DNA of 64,000 nt from Mucilaginibacter sp. SMC90 (GCF_022811725.1 NZ_CP094527.1:2542001-2606000), one strand, 5' to 3'; counted from the first letter of the stretch, positions 43,566 through 53,530 are shown. Translations and numbers: made by a program. Notes: generated by a model not told the origin, from the letters alone.

Positions 43566-44129
43566 ATGAGGAAAATCCAACTATTAATGCTGTTCGTTTT
43601 ATCAGCTATAATATTCCAGGGCTGTAAAAAGGACGTTGTTACTTCTGCTTCTACTACTTCCGACCAAATACTTGCTGCTACTATAAATGGTACATCATGG
43701 ATCCCTGATGATGTTACTGCTTCAATAACTTATGATGGTACCGCTAATACAAAATCATTTGATGTAATGGGTACTATTGATTCAAAGAGGGTTAAATGGA
43801 CAATTACTTTAAGCGATGCAGCTTCTGCCACCAATGTAAATACTTTTCCATTAAGCACATACAGGGTTGATGGAACGGATAGGGTGAAGATGACATATTA
43901 TACATCGGCAGATGGTACCACTTACGAACAGGTGGGTAATGTTGAACCGGGTTCGGGCACTATTATAGTAACATCTATTGATCCAACCAAAAATGTAATA
44001 ACCGGTACATATACCATGACTGCAAAAAAGGTTAACTATAATGACGACGGAAGCATTGAGTCGATAGAAACGTCACAAATTTTAAGCGGTACATTCACCA
44101 ATTTACCATATACCTTCAGCACTAAATAA
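43566..44129 (+). CDS. Lipoprotein of DUF6252-like type
   Basis: A 187-residue lipoprotein: signal peptide with lipobox FQGC (lipid Cys C20) followed by KKD, the usual polar start of Bacteroidota surface lipoproteins. The mature part begins LAATINGTSWIPDDVTA, a pattern that I associate with DUF6252-type beta-sandwich proteins, and continues with alternating Thr/Ser-rich strands to the end. Attached to the outer membrane; possibly surface-exposed. Function unknown. Followed by a strong terminator. Confidence 0.75.
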   Translation: MRKIQLLMLFVLSAIIFQGCKKDVVTSASTTSDQILAATINGTSWIPDDVTASITYDGTANTKSFDVMGTIDSKRVKWTITLSDAASATNVNTFPLSTYRVDGTDRVKMTYYTSADGTTYEQVGNVEPGSGTIIVTSIDPTKNVITGTYTMTAKKVNYNDDGSIESIETSQILSGTFTNLPYTFSTK

Positions 44130-44152
44130 TATAATACACTAATAACAAGTGT

Positions 44153-44194
44153 AAACAAAGCCCCGTTACAGCATATGTAAACGGGGCTTTGTTT
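44153..44194. terminator. Strong terminator after the lipoprotein gene
   Basis: Arms AAACAAAGCCCCGTT(ACA) and (TGTA)AACGGGGCTTTGTTT with a single-base bulge, flanked by a T-run. It lies 24 bases after the stop codon. Confidence 0.8.
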
Positions 44195-44284
44195 TTGTAT
44201 ACCCATGCCGGGCGAATGACTGTATTTAGTTGATTTAGTAGGAATTGCAATCAATTAAATCTAAATTAGGTTAAAAGTACCCGT

Positions 44285-44839
44285 ATGGAAAACTTCTGGC
44301 AGGAAAAACATGAATGGTTAAACAAATTAACCTTAGAGGATGCAAAGTTCATATTTGAACAAGCGGAAAAAGCATTTGACTACACTATTGAAACAGCCAA
44401 GGGCATTTACGAACGATCAAACGGATTGCTGACATTGGTTTCGGGAATCCTGATTGGCCTTGTGGCTTATGCCATAGGAAAATGGAAGGATACGCCACAC
44501 ATGGATAGCCTGTTGTTTACGGCCATTGTAGGGATATTTTATTTTTTGATAGTGGGATTGATGTTTGTACTGCAAGGCTTAACACCAAGCGAATACTTAC
44601 TGCCTGGTACAAAACCTAAGATTTATTTTGATAAGGCATTTTTTCACAAGGATATTGCCGATAATGACAGGATCCTGAGATTTTATAAAGTGGAGATTAT
44701 CAATTTTCAGGACAGGATTGATCAAAACACGAAGAAAAATGACTACAGGTGGAATATTTATGTGCTTTGTTTGAGGGCAATATTCTTTTCGCCTGTAGTA
44801 ATGGGCATTGCGTTTGCCGTTGCAACTATAGCTTCCTGA
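44285..44839 (+). CDS. Three-helix membrane protein of unknown function
   Basis: A 184-residue protein: amphipathic N-terminal helix (about 5-45), two membrane helices (about 48-66 and 76-98), a soluble loop of about 55 residues with FDKAFFHKDIADNDRILRFYKVEI, and a third membrane helix near the end (about 157-180). The arrangement resembles small membrane effectors of the SLATT/Pycsar kind, but no nucleotide cyclase or other sensor gene is adjacent, so this stays a remark. Its stop codon is immediately followed by the stop of the convergent acidic protein. Function unknown. Confidence 0.65.
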   Translation: MENFWQEKHEWLNKLTLEDAKFIFEQAEKAFDYTIETAKGIYERSNGLLTLVSGILIGLVAYAIGKWKDTPHMDSLLFTAIVGIFYFLIVGLMFVLQGLTPSEYLLPGTKPKIYFDKAFFHKDIADNDRILRFYKVEIINFQDRIDQNTKKNDYRWNIYVLCLRAIFFSPVVMGIAFAVATIAS

Positions 44840-45088
44840 TTATTCAGATTCAAGATAATCTGCCTGATCAGATGATGATAGGTCATCACCGTTCCACAGA
44901 CCTGGCGTGTCAAAATCGCCTTCCAAATAAGGTTCGCTGTCTTCGGCGGCAGGCATGGCCTCATCAAGGTTGATATCTGACCTGCCCACACGGCCCTTGC
45001 CTGATGTTTTGATATCCCAAATGTCAGGCACATTTGCACCGTCTTCTTCGGGTGTGGGTATTTCGTCCGGGTCTGGAAGTTGGCTCAT
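44840..45088 (-). CDS. Small acidic protein, 82 aa
   Basis: With the ATG at 45088 the protein has 82 residues and is very rich in Asp, Glu and Pro (MSQLPDPDEIPTPEEDGANV...), with a Gly-Trp motif PGLWNGDD near the end. It contains a single basic patch (KTSGKGRVGR). It seems intrinsically disordered. I recall similar short acidic proteins in Sphingobacteriaceae without a known role. Stop codons of this gene and the convergent membrane-protein gene are directly adjacent. Confidence 0.6.
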   Translation of the reverse strand: MSQLPDPDEIPTPEEDGANVPDIWDIKTSGKGRVGRSDINLDEAMPAAEDSEPYLEGDFDTPGLWNGDDLSSSDQADYLESE

Positions 45089-45197
45089 AATCAAATAATT
45101 ATTGCTGATTAAAGTTAATTTATTATTTGTATAAAAGCAAATGATACATTGATATCAATCGTTTATTCAATGTTCTTCAAAAAACGAGCTCATCAAA

Positions 45198-46133
45198 TTA
45201 TAGGTTCTTTAATGCTGACAGGTCGCACTGCAAATCCTTATCCCAGTTTCCGGTTTTAGCTGCAGCCTCATAGGTAGATTGCAAAAACTGGAGTAGCGTA
45301 TGGTGTGGATCAGCTGATCCGGAAACAACTTCATAGGTCAGTAAAAATTCGCCCATTTCGCCGCTGTAAAAGGCTTCGGGGGGCGATACCTGCTGTTTAT
45401 TAAATTCGTCAGGAGTTGGATAGCAGTAAGCATAAAAAACCGGATGGGGAAAGGCATCCGAACCAGGCCAGAAACCGCATGAGCTCACTTCCTGCGAATA
45501 GGCTTCCTGCATTACAATTGCAGGCATATTAGGAACGCTGCCCTGGTGTTTTGGTGCGGGCCTGCCCGAAAAGCGTGTAACAGCAAGGTCAAACCCTCCC
45601 CAAAAGAAATGTACCGGGCTGTTTTTACCCTGGAAACCTGCCCTGAATTCAGTAAAAACATTATGCACCCTCACCAGTGCCAGCCAGTAATTATGCATAG
45701 CAGCTGCATCATATTTACAGGGTGTATGGTTTTCAGCAAAAGGAATGGCGGGCTCCACTTCGTTAGGTACTGCATATATTTCAACTGCTGCATTAACCGA
45801 ATTGAGATTGTCCATGAGCGAGCCATAAAAAGCAGCCACGCTGCCGGTGCCCAGCCCAAACGACCGCTTTGCCCCGGTGCTGGTAGATATATTGAGCGTA
45901 TGATTAATAAAATCAAGATCGATCTGGAAAACACCGCCTTCAAAAGGCATGCTTCCTGTGGTTAATCCGGTTGAACTCACGTAAAGCGTAACCTGCCATG
46001 AATGATTGATCCAGGGCATTTGCTTCAGCCTTACCTTGCCGATGATTTGGGTCCACATATGAACACTTGCTATAGTATCTTTAAAGTTGTGGTAATCAAG
46101 CCTGGGCCAGTGTGCTGATGTCAGGTTGCTCAT
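45198..46133 (-). CDS. DUF5996 family protein
   Basis: A 311-residue protein that matches the DUF5996 family: WPRLDYHNFKDTIASVHMWTQIIGKVRLKQMPWINHSWQV at the N-terminus, FQIDLDFINHTLNI, then FHFFWGGFDLAVTRFSGR-type motif (HFFWGGFDLAVTRFSG) and FYAYCYPTPDEF in the second half. The many aromatic and His residues suggest an enzyme-like pocket, but no function is known for the family. Divergent from the PHP metallohydrolase gene, with 206 bases between them. Confidence 0.8.
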   Translation of the reverse strand: MSNLTSAHWPRLDYHNFKDTIASVHMWTQIIGKVRLKQMPWINHSWQVTLYVSSTGLTTGSMPFEGGVFQIDLDFINHTLNISTSTGAKRSFGLGTGSVAAFYGSLMDNLNSVNAAVEIYAVPNEVEPAIPFAENHTPCKYDAAAMHNYWLALVRVHNVFTEFRAGFQGKNSPVHFFWGGFDLAVTRFSGRPAPKHQGSVPNMPAIVMQEAYSQEVSSCGFWPGSDAFPHPVFYAYCYPTPDEFNKQQVSPPEAFYSGEMGEFLLTYEVVSGSADPHHTLLQFLQSTYEAAAKTGNWDKDLQCDLSALKNL

Positions 46134-46339
46134 TGGTGTAGTTGTTAAGTTAAAATGATTAACCCTAAATTACTAATGTTTTTGCGGTTGTTAGCTTGAT
46201 TTTTTAAAGCGAATATTTCAAATTTTGCCTCCTCTGTCACATTTTTATATCATTTGAACCTGTTAACGGTTAGCTAACATGAGCGGGCTAAGTTGGCTGC
46301 TTAAAGTATTACGTACAAAAAAATCTACAGAAATTACTT

Positions 46340-47563
46340 ATGGTACTAAAAACTAACAGCAAAATTAGACTGTTAATTAAAACTGGCTTAATAATTATGG
46401 TGGCGGGCTGTATGAGCAGTGCGGCAATGGGGCAAACGGCACATGTAAATCCCTGGGCTCCCAAACCGTTGGGCACGCTGCCACCTCCGGCCAGCCTGAG
46501 CAATGGTGTTTGGCTTAAAGGCGAGTTGCACATGCACTCAAGGCATAGTAAAGAGTCGTCAAATAATTCAATCAGCAAGATCATTGCTTTTTGTAAAATG
46601 GTGGGGATAGATTTTCTGGCTATTACCGATCATGATAACCACGTGGAAGGTGACATAGCCCATAATACCTGGACAGACCCCGAATTTAAATCAGACTCGG
46701 TATTACTGCTGTATGCTGCCGAATGGACAACCACCCGCGGCCATGGCAACGCTTTTTCGGCAAAACCTTATGATCATCAGCAGTTGTACGATGTGCGTGA
46801 CCAGCGTGATACTGTTGTAGGGCGTATAAAAAATAAGCTGGGCATTCACCTGTCGGCCAACCATCCCAGCGGTAAGGATCATTTCGGATACTCGTATGAT
46901 ATGGTCAATTCTATCGAAGTATGGAACTCTGCTATCTGGTCAAAAAATGCTAATGCTATCATGATCTGGGACGATATGCTTTCATCGGGCCGTAAACTAA
47001 CAGGCAGGGGAGGAAGCGATGCTCATCACGGTGTTCCGGTAGGTGATGAAAAACCAGGGCCTAATACCTACCAGGCCAAAGCTAATTATGCCGGTACGCC
47101 TACTACCTGGGTATTTGCTACTGCGCGTACAAAGCAGGCTGTAATTGATGCCCTAACTAACGGACGCGTGTCAATAAGTTCAAACCCATATGCTCCGCGG
47201 GTTGAATTTTATGCCGATTTAAATGGCGATGATAAAATGGATATAATGATGGGCGATAACGTAAAGGCGACAGGTAAACCTGTTAAATTTAAAGTACAGC
47301 TAACCGGAAGCAGTATCAAAGATACTACCTATACTGTTAGTATTGTAAAAAACGGCGATCCGTTCAGTACGCTTAAAATGGACGGAAAAACAGCTTCAGT
47401 TGAATTTACAGATACACCGGCAATTGCGGGCCGCACCTATTACAGGGTAACGGTTGAAGGGCCGTCTACACCTTATCCGCAAGTGCCGCAATCGGCAGCG
47501 CTGAGCGGAAATATGGTAGGGCTATCAAACCCGATCTGTTTTAATTTTGATCCGAATTTCTGA
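46340..47563 (+). CDS. Secreted PHP-type metallohydrolase (CehA/McbA-like)
   Basis: A 407-residue protein with a signal peptide (ends about AMGQT) and a PHP domain. The metal motifs are GELHMHSRHSKES, FLAITDHDNH, HLSANHPSG and GRGGSDAHHG, which resembles the CehA/McbA branch of phosphoesterase/amidohydrolase enzymes that are known from carbaryl hydrolases. The last 120 residues form a beta-sandwich-like domain. Exported; substrate unknown. The gene runs towards the SusD/DUF1735 operon and ends with a terminator. Confidence 0.85.
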   Translation: MVLKTNSKIRLLIKTGLIIMVAGCMSSAAMGQTAHVNPWAPKPLGTLPPPASLSNGVWLKGELHMHSRHSKESSNNSISKIIAFCKMVGIDFLAITDHDNHVEGDIAHNTWTDPEFKSDSVLLLYAAEWTTTRGHGNAFSAKPYDHQQLYDVRDQRDTVVGRIKNKLGIHLSANHPSGKDHFGYSYDMVNSIEVWNSAIWSKNANAIMIWDDMLSSGRKLTGRGGSDAHHGVPVGDEKPGPNTYQAKANYAGTPTTWVFATARTKQAVIDALTNGRVSISSNPYAPRVEFYADLNGDDKMDIMMGDNVKATGKPVKFKVQLTGSSIKDTTYTVSIVKNGDPFSTLKMDGKTASVEFTDTPAIAGRTYYRVTVEGPSTPYPQVPQSAALSGNMVGLSNPICFNFDPNF

Positions 47564-47584
47564 TAGCGGGGTATATAACAGGAA

Positions 47585-47615
47585 AAACCGTACACGAGCT
47601 TACGGTGTACGGTTT
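47585..47615. terminator. Terminator after the PHP gene
   Basis: Perfect 11-bp arms AAACCGTACAC and GTGTACGGTTT with a 9-base loop. Confidence 0.75.
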
Positions 47616-47760
47616 CTTATTTAACTATTAACTAAAAGAACGAAGCTGCAGTTAGAAGTTTAGCGCTTTATATAATTTGAAAACGCGCCCTCAATTCAGG
47701 TTTATTTTGATCATAGATAAGGTAGGTACATCGTTATTGGTTTTGTACTTTAACAGGTTA

Positions 47761-47800
47761 TAAAAAGAGCCACACTATAACTTTAATGCGGCTCTTTTTA
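47761..47800. terminator. Terminator of the susC-susD-DUF1735 operon
   Basis: Perfect arms TAAAAAGAGCC and GGCTCTTTTTA with an 18-base loop, 4 bases beyond the DUF1735 gene stop (minus strand). A/T tails on both sides allow bidirectional use. Confidence 0.8.
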
Positions 47801-47804
47801 TTTA

Positions 47805-48749
47805 TTAACGAGAACCGGAATATTTTAAGGTGATATTTGCTATCCTCTTATTGTGTATATCTGCTCCCCAGTCAAAGGCCAGATGGAATGTTTTAGCATC
47901 CGGGTCATAATAATTATCTGCCCCCGCTGTGTTTTTTAATGTAGCATTGCCTGTGGCCGTTACCGTAACTTTATTTGTTGCAGGATCAACGGCCAATTGC
48001 AGGCCGGCTATACCGCCCACACCGCCGCCGCTTGCCCAAAATATCTCAAATGTATTGGCATTTGGAGCTATAGTTGCTACGGTTGATGTAACGTCGTCGC
48101 CATATGTGCCACCTAAATCGGTATCGGCTACATCGTCTACAAATCGTTGGATGGTACCTGCTAATGTGTATTTGCCATCATAAGCATTTTTTACACTATA
48201 AATAGCGTAAAGGGTATCTTTACTTGCCGCATGAATGTCTACACCATCAGCATTAGTTATTTTGTAAGGTAAAGCATAAGTTTTTGACAAATCCATTTTG
48301 CTTCCATCTAACTTTATAGTAAACGTTTTTTGAAAATCACCGCTTGCAAACTTGAAAGTATACGTGTTGGATGAAATTACAAGATCAGGGGATGTTACTA
48401 CAGTATAAAGTGATGATGGCAATAATTCATATTCTGTATCATTGTTTTCATTGTATTTATTGATCGCATCCGGAAGCAGGGTTACTACGAAGTTGTTTGC
48501 CTTCATTAAATCTGCATTGTTCTTTGCGTCTTTTTTTATGCTGAAAACATCAATTGTTTTAATGTTGGTAAACGGATCGAAAAATGTAGTGTTTTCCATT
48601 CCCGTCGGAAAACCAACCATGGTTTTGCCGTTATTAGCCGCTTGTCCGGTAACTTTATCGGCAGGTGTTTCTTTCCTGCAACCGGTAAAAGTAACAACAG
48701 ACACCATACCAGCAAGAAGCAGATATTTATTGAATATATTCTTTTTCAT
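47805..48749 (-). CDS. DUF1735-type surface lipoprotein of the Sus locus
   Basis: A 314-residue lipoprotein: lipobox FTGC (lipid Cys C24) and RKE. The N-terminal domain (about 60-170) is DUF1735-like (VTLLPDAINKYNENNDTEYELLPSSLY...FKFASGDFQKTFTIKLDGSKMDLSKTYALPYKI), the C-terminal part (about 190-314) is a beta-sandwich with GGVGGIAGLQLAVDP and AFDWGADIHNKRIANITLKY. Such proteins accompany SusC/SusD systems and may bind the glycan or stabilise the complex. Last gene of the operon, 18 bases after susD. Confidence 0.85.
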   Translation of the reverse strand: MKKNIFNKYLLLAGMVSVVTFTGCRKETPADKVTGQAANNGKTMVGFPTGMENTTFFDPFTNIKTIDVFSIKKDAKNNADLMKANNFVVTLLPDAINKYNENNDTEYELLPSSLYTVVTSPDLVISSNTYTFKFASGDFQKTFTIKLDGSKMDLSKTYALPYKITNADGVDIHAASKDTLYAIYSVKNAYDGKYTLAGTIQRFVDDVADTDLGGTYGDDVTSTVATIAPNANTFEIFWASGGGVGGIAGLQLAVDPATNKVTVTATGNATLKNTAGADNYYDPDAKTFHLAFDWGADIHNKRIANITLKYSGSR

Positions 48750-48767
48750 GTTGTTTCAATGTTTAAA

Positions 48768-50219
48768 TTAATTTGACCTTGTGTCCCACCATACGTGTGA
48801 ATCCTGGCTATCGCCACCAGATAATCTCGCAACAGCTGCATTTACGTTTACACCATTAGTATTGTATTCGCTGGTAGCATATACAAACCTGCGTACAATT
48901 TTCTTTGATGAGTTTACTGCATCAGGAGCTGGCGTAAGGGCAGGCCATCCGGTTTTTCTCCAAATATTCCAGCCCAAGTGACCGTCAGGATAGCTTGAGA
49001 TCCACCTTTGAGTAGATATATTTTTCACCTGGCTGCCTGTAAGCGATGCGTCTTTAGTATCGGTAACCGGGAACTGGTTTAAATATGCGTTTGAAGGTGT
49101 ACCGGCACCCCATTGATCAAATGAAGCAGTTACGCCTGCTTTATATGCAGCAGAGATAGATTCTGAACTCCAACCCAGGTTGGCGGCTTCTGCACGTGCC
49201 AGCCATGTTTCTGCAGCACTTATAAGCATTACATAACCATTCTCTAACCTTAAGTCACCACGCAGGATACGTGCCCACTTAGGGTTTGCATCGGTAAAGG
49301 CAGTAACATTTAAACGGGCCAGGCCGTAAGGTACACCAATGTTTGATGTAGTAACATTACCGGCAACTTCACTTTCGCCGCCAAAGGCAGCCTGACGTGC
49401 ATCGTTAGTTGAGCCAGTAACATCTGTAAGGGTTTTTGACTCAGCAAAATCCTTACGACCGTTATAAAGGGTCCACCATGTGCTTTTGTAATTACCACCC
49501 GGGTATTGAAGTTTAAAATTCTGATCGTTTGTGGTGATTACTCCAGATGTGATAGCTTCGCTGGCAGCTGCGGAGGCAACAGCAGAAGCAGAAGTAACAT
49601 TTGACATTTGAACAGCAACCAGCAGCTTAAGCGAGTTAGCCATTCTTTTCCATGATGCTACATCGCCACCATAAATGATATCACCGGTTATCGGCGATGA
49701 ATCAAATGAATTTATAGCTTCTGTTAAAGTGGTAATGATTCCTTTATAGATGCTTTCCTGGGTATCATATTTAGGCAATATGTTGGCCGATCCCTTTAAA
49801 GCCTCGCTGTAAGGCACATCTCCCCATGTATCGGTTACTATCCAGAAAATATATTGCTGCAATATTTTGGCAACATTAACCATATTCTTGTTAGGATTTT
49901 GGTTAATCACAATCTGCAGGTTATTCAGGTTGCCGGAATAGTTGCCTGTAAAAGAGTTTTGAGGCAGGTTATATAATGAGGTTCCTGAATATTGCGTTTC
50001 GGTAAAATATTGAGCGTACTGACCACCGCTTATAGCCTCGGTACCATTTGATGCATAACCACCCAGGTTAGATTCAACATTTGATAACAGGGCAGAAGGT
50101 ATAGGCGTTACAGTTGCAGCCGGATTGTTGTTCACATCGCCAAAATCCTTTAGCTTATTACAGCCCGCGCCCAAAAAGGTAAACGCGCCTGCTAATGTAT
50201 ATAAATATATCTTTTTCAT
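48768..50219 (-). CDS. susD-like: SusD/RagB family nutrient-binding lipoprotein
   Basis: A 483-residue SusD homologue of the second type (SusD-like_2): lipobox LGAGC (lipid Cys C20), then a helical TPR-like scaffold with NMVNVAKILQQYIFWIVTDTWGDVPYSEAL and EAINSFDSSP, and a C-terminal ISAAYKAGVTASFDQWGAG. SusD acts as the lid on the SusC transporter and captures oligosaccharides or peptides at the surface. It follows susC (29-base gap). The ligand is not indicated, because no glycoside hydrolase gene is adjacent. Confidence 0.92.
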   Translation of the reverse strand: MKKIYLYTLAGAFTFLGAGCNKLKDFGDVNNNPAATVTPIPSALLSNVESNLGGYASNGTEAISGGQYAQYFTETQYSGTSLYNLPQNSFTGNYSGNLNNLQIVINQNPNKNMVNVAKILQQYIFWIVTDTWGDVPYSEALKGSANILPKYDTQESIYKGIITTLTEAINSFDSSPITGDIIYGGDVASWKRMANSLKLLVAVQMSNVTSASAVASAAASEAITSGVITTNDQNFKLQYPGGNYKSTWWTLYNGRKDFAESKTLTDVTGSTNDARQAAFGGESEVAGNVTTSNIGVPYGLARLNVTAFTDANPKWARILRGDLRLENGYVMLISAAETWLARAEAANLGWSSESISAAYKAGVTASFDQWGAGTPSNAYLNQFPVTDTKDASLTGSQVKNISTQRWISSYPDGHLGWNIWRKTGWPALTPAPDAVNSSKKIVRRFVYATSEYNTNGVNVNAAVARLSGGDSQDSHVWWDTRSN

Positions 50220-50248
50220 TTTTTCTTGATCTAATAATCCTTAATCGC

Positions 50249-53200
50249 TTAGAATGTTACTTTTAAGTTGAAACCAAAGCCTCTTGTGCCTGGATATTGA
50301 GCAGTTTCACCTTCTGTTGCGCTGATCTCTGATGGGTCAAAATCTTTTGATTTGGCGTATATCAACAACAAGTTACGGCCGGTTAAATCAATCCTTGCAG
50401 ATTGGAATACATTTCCTAAACCCCATTTTTTAATTGGCAGGTTATAGCCTACAGCAACCTCACGAAGTTTAATGAAAGTAAGGTCATAGATATATGGGTC
50501 GTAAGTTTTATTGTTTGTTAAACCCTGGTAATATGTTTTTGCGTCAACGTAGTAGGTAACAGGGTTGTTATTGGCATCAACACCTGTAACTTTAACACCA
50601 CCGCCATCAGCAACAGGGTCACGTACAGACATGCCTTTATCGTTAAGTGCAGCAGTATTAGCTGTTAACCCGCTATACTGGCCCCAACGGTTTGATAACG
50701 AAACAAATTTACCACCAAACTGATAATCGATATTTGCACTCAATACAAACTCTTTAAATAAGGTAAAGGAGTTTTGCAAACCACCTGTGTATTTAGGAAG
50801 CGCACTTCCGAAATATACGTTAGGGTCATTCACGTAACCACCTGATGAATTAACGATTGGGATACCAGCCGAGTTACGTTTAATACCGTTACCGTAAATT
50901 TGTCCCCACCATTTGCCTTTTTGGTTAATGAGGTAAGGCATATCCGAACCTGTGCCCCATACACCCGCAACTGTTACACGGTCAACACCATATTTGGTAC
51001 TGATATCAACAACTGTGTTGTCAATTAACTGCGCAAAGTTTGTGCTTATGGTCCAGCTAAAGTTTGGTAATTTAATAGGGGTACCGCTTGCGGTGATCTC
51101 AATACCTCTTCTTTTAATTAAACCTACGTTGGTAAGAATTGATGATACACCGCTTGCTGCGTTAACTGCCAGGCCCAGCGGAATGTCCTTGTCATCGGCA
51201 GCCCAGTAAGTAGCACCAAAAGTTAAGCGATCATTAAAGAAACCTAAATCCAAACCAACCTCTTTTGAAGTTGTGGTTGTACCATGTAATGATGGGTCAA
51301 CAAATTGGGTTGGGCCACCTTGAAGCAAAGCACCGTTCCATTTGTTTGCAGCAATGCCGTAAACGGTATTGTTCCTGTAAGCACCAAACCTTTCGGTTGT
51401 AGTACCTAAAGCTAAAGGCACCTGGCCCCATGATCCTCTCACTTTACCATAGCTCAGCCAGTCTTTATATTCGGGAAGCAACTCGCTGAATACAAATGAA
51501 CCACCAAATGATTTAGATAATACTGAGTTAGCATCGTTTGTTGTAGAAATAGTTGAGAACCAGTCGTTACGTAAAGTCGCATCAACATAAACTATTCTTT
51601 TATAGTTTACTGATAATTTGCCGAATACAGCGCGGTATTGCTCCTGGATCCTGTTGTTGGTAGCGGTGATCGGGTCAACAGAGTTTGCCAAAGTATAAAG
51701 ATCCGGAACACTTAAGCCGTTGTTAGTAGTGGCAAAGTTGTCTTTATAGCTATAATTATAAAAATCACTACCAGCATTAACATTCACGTGAAAATCTTTG
51801 ATCTGCTTGTCGTAATTCAACAAGGTTTCATAGTTTTCGCGGTTTTCATAGCTGTTGGAAGTTGCATAGGTTGCTTTTTTTCCGGTTTGGGTACCGCTGG
51901 CCTGTATTTCAGATGAGATTTTTCCTTCGTTCCAGGTATTGGTTTGGTTGCGGCGATAAGTAACTTTAAAGCTCAGATCGTTGTTGATTTTGTATTGTAA
52001 ATAAATGTTTCCATACAAACGATCGCGGGTATTAAGGTTTTGCCATTGTTTTTGCCACATGTAAGGGTTGTACCAATAGTTACCGCCATAAAATGCACCC
52101 GGATTAGATGGATCATATGAGTTAGGGTTTTGGTGGTTCCAGCTTACATAAGTACCATCAGGCGATTGCAGATCCTGTAGTTCTTTCATGATGCCCATAT
52201 CCAGGTCACGGTGGAACCATGAGTTGAATGAACCGCTTGATGCGCTTCCGTAAAGGTCATCAATTTGACCGTGAAGCTGCGTGCCCGAAAAGTTAACACT
52301 TGCACCTGCTGTGAGGTGTTTGTTAAGATCGAAGTTGGCGTTTAATGTAAAGTTGTTTTTGTTTATCCAGGTTTCAGGAACTATACCTGTAGTGTGCTGG
52401 TTATTGTATGACATCCTGATATTGTAGTCGTCAGATGCCTTAGTAAAGGCCACACTATTGTTTAAACTAACACCAGTGCGGAAGAAATCCTTAGCATTGT
52501 CTGGCTCTGGGGTCCATTTTGCTGTTTTAAATGAATATTTGGTACCCGGAACCCATGCATACCATGGAATATACTCCTGACCAACCATTTTAGGTCCCCA
52601 GCTGCTATCATCAGTATAATCAGGATAGAATTTACCATCTAAAGCTTTCCAGCCTTCAGGATCACCTGCTTTATAGTGATATTGGATGAAATCGGCAGAT
52701 GCACCACCGCCGTAAGTGTTTTGGTAGTTAGGCAGGATATAAGCCTTGTCAAAATTTGCACCAAGGTTCAGCTCAACACCAACACCTTTTGTTTTTTTGC
52801 CTTTTTTGGTTGAGATTACGATTGCACCATATGCACCTTGTGAACCAAACTGTGCAGATGCTGCAGGTCCATTCAGGATACTGATGTTGTCGATGTCGTC
52901 ATTGCTTAAATCGTCGGCGTTTGTTGTTATCGTACCGTCAATAACATACAGGGGGTTGTTGCCGCTTCCAAATCCTGTAGCACCACGCAGCCTGATGTTG
53001 GTGGCGCGGCCTAAAGCAGCAGATGATTGGCTTCGTACCTGAACACCGGCTACTTTACCTGCCAGTGCGTTGTTAACGTTAGGCTGGCGGATGGTGTTAA
53101 GTGCATCTGACTTTACAACCTGCGCAGCATAAGAAGCCGAACGTGATGACTGTTTGGTACCGTAAGCACCTGTAATTACTACCTCCGATAATTTATTAGC

Positions 53201-53494
53201 ACTGCTTGCTAATTTAACATCTAATGGGGCTGAAGTAATTTCGACAGTTGAGGATGTAAAACCAATAAAGCTAAAGCCCAGAGATTTTGCGGAGGCGGGA
53301 ACAGATAGAGAGAATTTGCCATCTGCATTTGTTTGCGTACCCACTGTGGTACCTACAACTCTTACCGACACGCCTGGCAGCGGTAGTCCATCGTCTTTTG
53401 AAGTTACCCGGCCGGTAACCGTTTTGTTTTGTGCTTGTACCACACTAATAAATAGCATGAACAAACACCAGCTTGCGAGTAGGAGTTTTTTCAT
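50249..53494 (-). CDS. susC-like: SusC/RagA family TonB-dependent transporter
   Basis: A 1081-residue outer-membrane receptor. After the signal peptide (ends about VVQA) comes a CarboxypepD_reg-like domain (about 22-100: TVTGRVTSKDDGLPLPGVSV) and the plug (about 105-235, with GKVAGVQVRSQS and PLYVIDG), then the beta-barrel, ending in GFGFNLKVTF. There is no N-terminal STN domain. It imports a polymer fragment with the SusD partner. First gene of the operon; TAGTTTTG at 53523-53530 (minus strand) is a probable -7 box and a dyad is present further upstream. Confidence 0.93.
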   Translation of the reverse strand: MKKLLLASWCLFMLFISVVQAQNKTVTGRVTSKDDGLPLPGVSVRVVGTTVGTQTNADGKFSLSVPASAKSLGFSFIGFTSSTVEITSAPLDVKLASSANKLSEVVITGAYGTKQSSRSASYAAQVVKSDALNTIRQPNVNNALAGKVAGVQVRSQSSAALGRATNIRLRGATGFGSGNNPLYVIDGTITTNADDLSNDDIDNISILNGPAASAQFGSQGAYGAIVISTKKGKKTKGVGVELNLGANFDKAYILPNYQNTYGGGASADFIQYHYKAGDPEGWKALDGKFYPDYTDDSSWGPKMVGQEYIPWYAWVPGTKYSFKTAKWTPEPDNAKDFFRTGVSLNNSVAFTKASDDYNIRMSYNNQHTTGIVPETWINKNNFTLNANFDLNKHLTAGASVNFSGTQLHGQIDDLYGSASSGSFNSWFHRDLDMGIMKELQDLQSPDGTYVSWNHQNPNSYDPSNPGAFYGGNYWYNPYMWQKQWQNLNTRDRLYGNIYLQYKINNDLSFKVTYRRNQTNTWNEGKISSEIQASGTQTGKKATYATSNSYENRENYETLLNYDKQIKDFHVNVNAGSDFYNYSYKDNFATTNNGLSVPDLYTLANSVDPITATNNRIQEQYRAVFGKLSVNYKRIVYVDATLRNDWFSTISTTNDANSVLSKSFGGSFVFSELLPEYKDWLSYGKVRGSWGQVPLALGTTTERFGAYRNNTVYGIAANKWNGALLQGGPTQFVDPSLHGTTTTSKEVGLDLGFFNDRLTFGATYWAADDKDIPLGLAVNAASGVSSILTNVGLIKRRGIEITASGTPIKLPNFSWTISTNFAQLIDNTVVDISTKYGVDRVTVAGVWGTGSDMPYLINQKGKWWGQIYGNGIKRNSAGIPIVNSSGGYVNDPNVYFGSALPKYTGGLQNSFTLFKEFVLSANIDYQFGGKFVSLSNRWGQYSGLTANTAALNDKGMSVRDPVADGGGVKVTGVDANNNPVTYYVDAKTYYQGLTNNKTYDPYIYDLTFIKLREVAVGYNLPIKKWGLGNVFQSARIDLTGRNLLLIYAKSKDFDPSEISATEGETAQYPGTRGFGFNLKVTF

Positions 53495-53522
53495 TGTTAA
53501 AAAATCAGTTTTAGTTAATACC

Positions 53523-53530
53523 CAAAACTA
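53523..53530 (-). promoter_or_regulatory. Probable susC promoter -7 element
   Basis: The minus-strand sequence TAGTTTTG matches TAnnTTTG. The 5' leader would be about 20-30 bases. Only a T-run, not a full TTTG, is found at the -33 position. Confidence 0.45.

Noticed and set aside
44285..44839. Pycsar/CBASS defence effector
   Set aside because: Only the general topology fits; there is no adjacent nucleotide cyclase or sensor, so it is mentioned as a possibility only.
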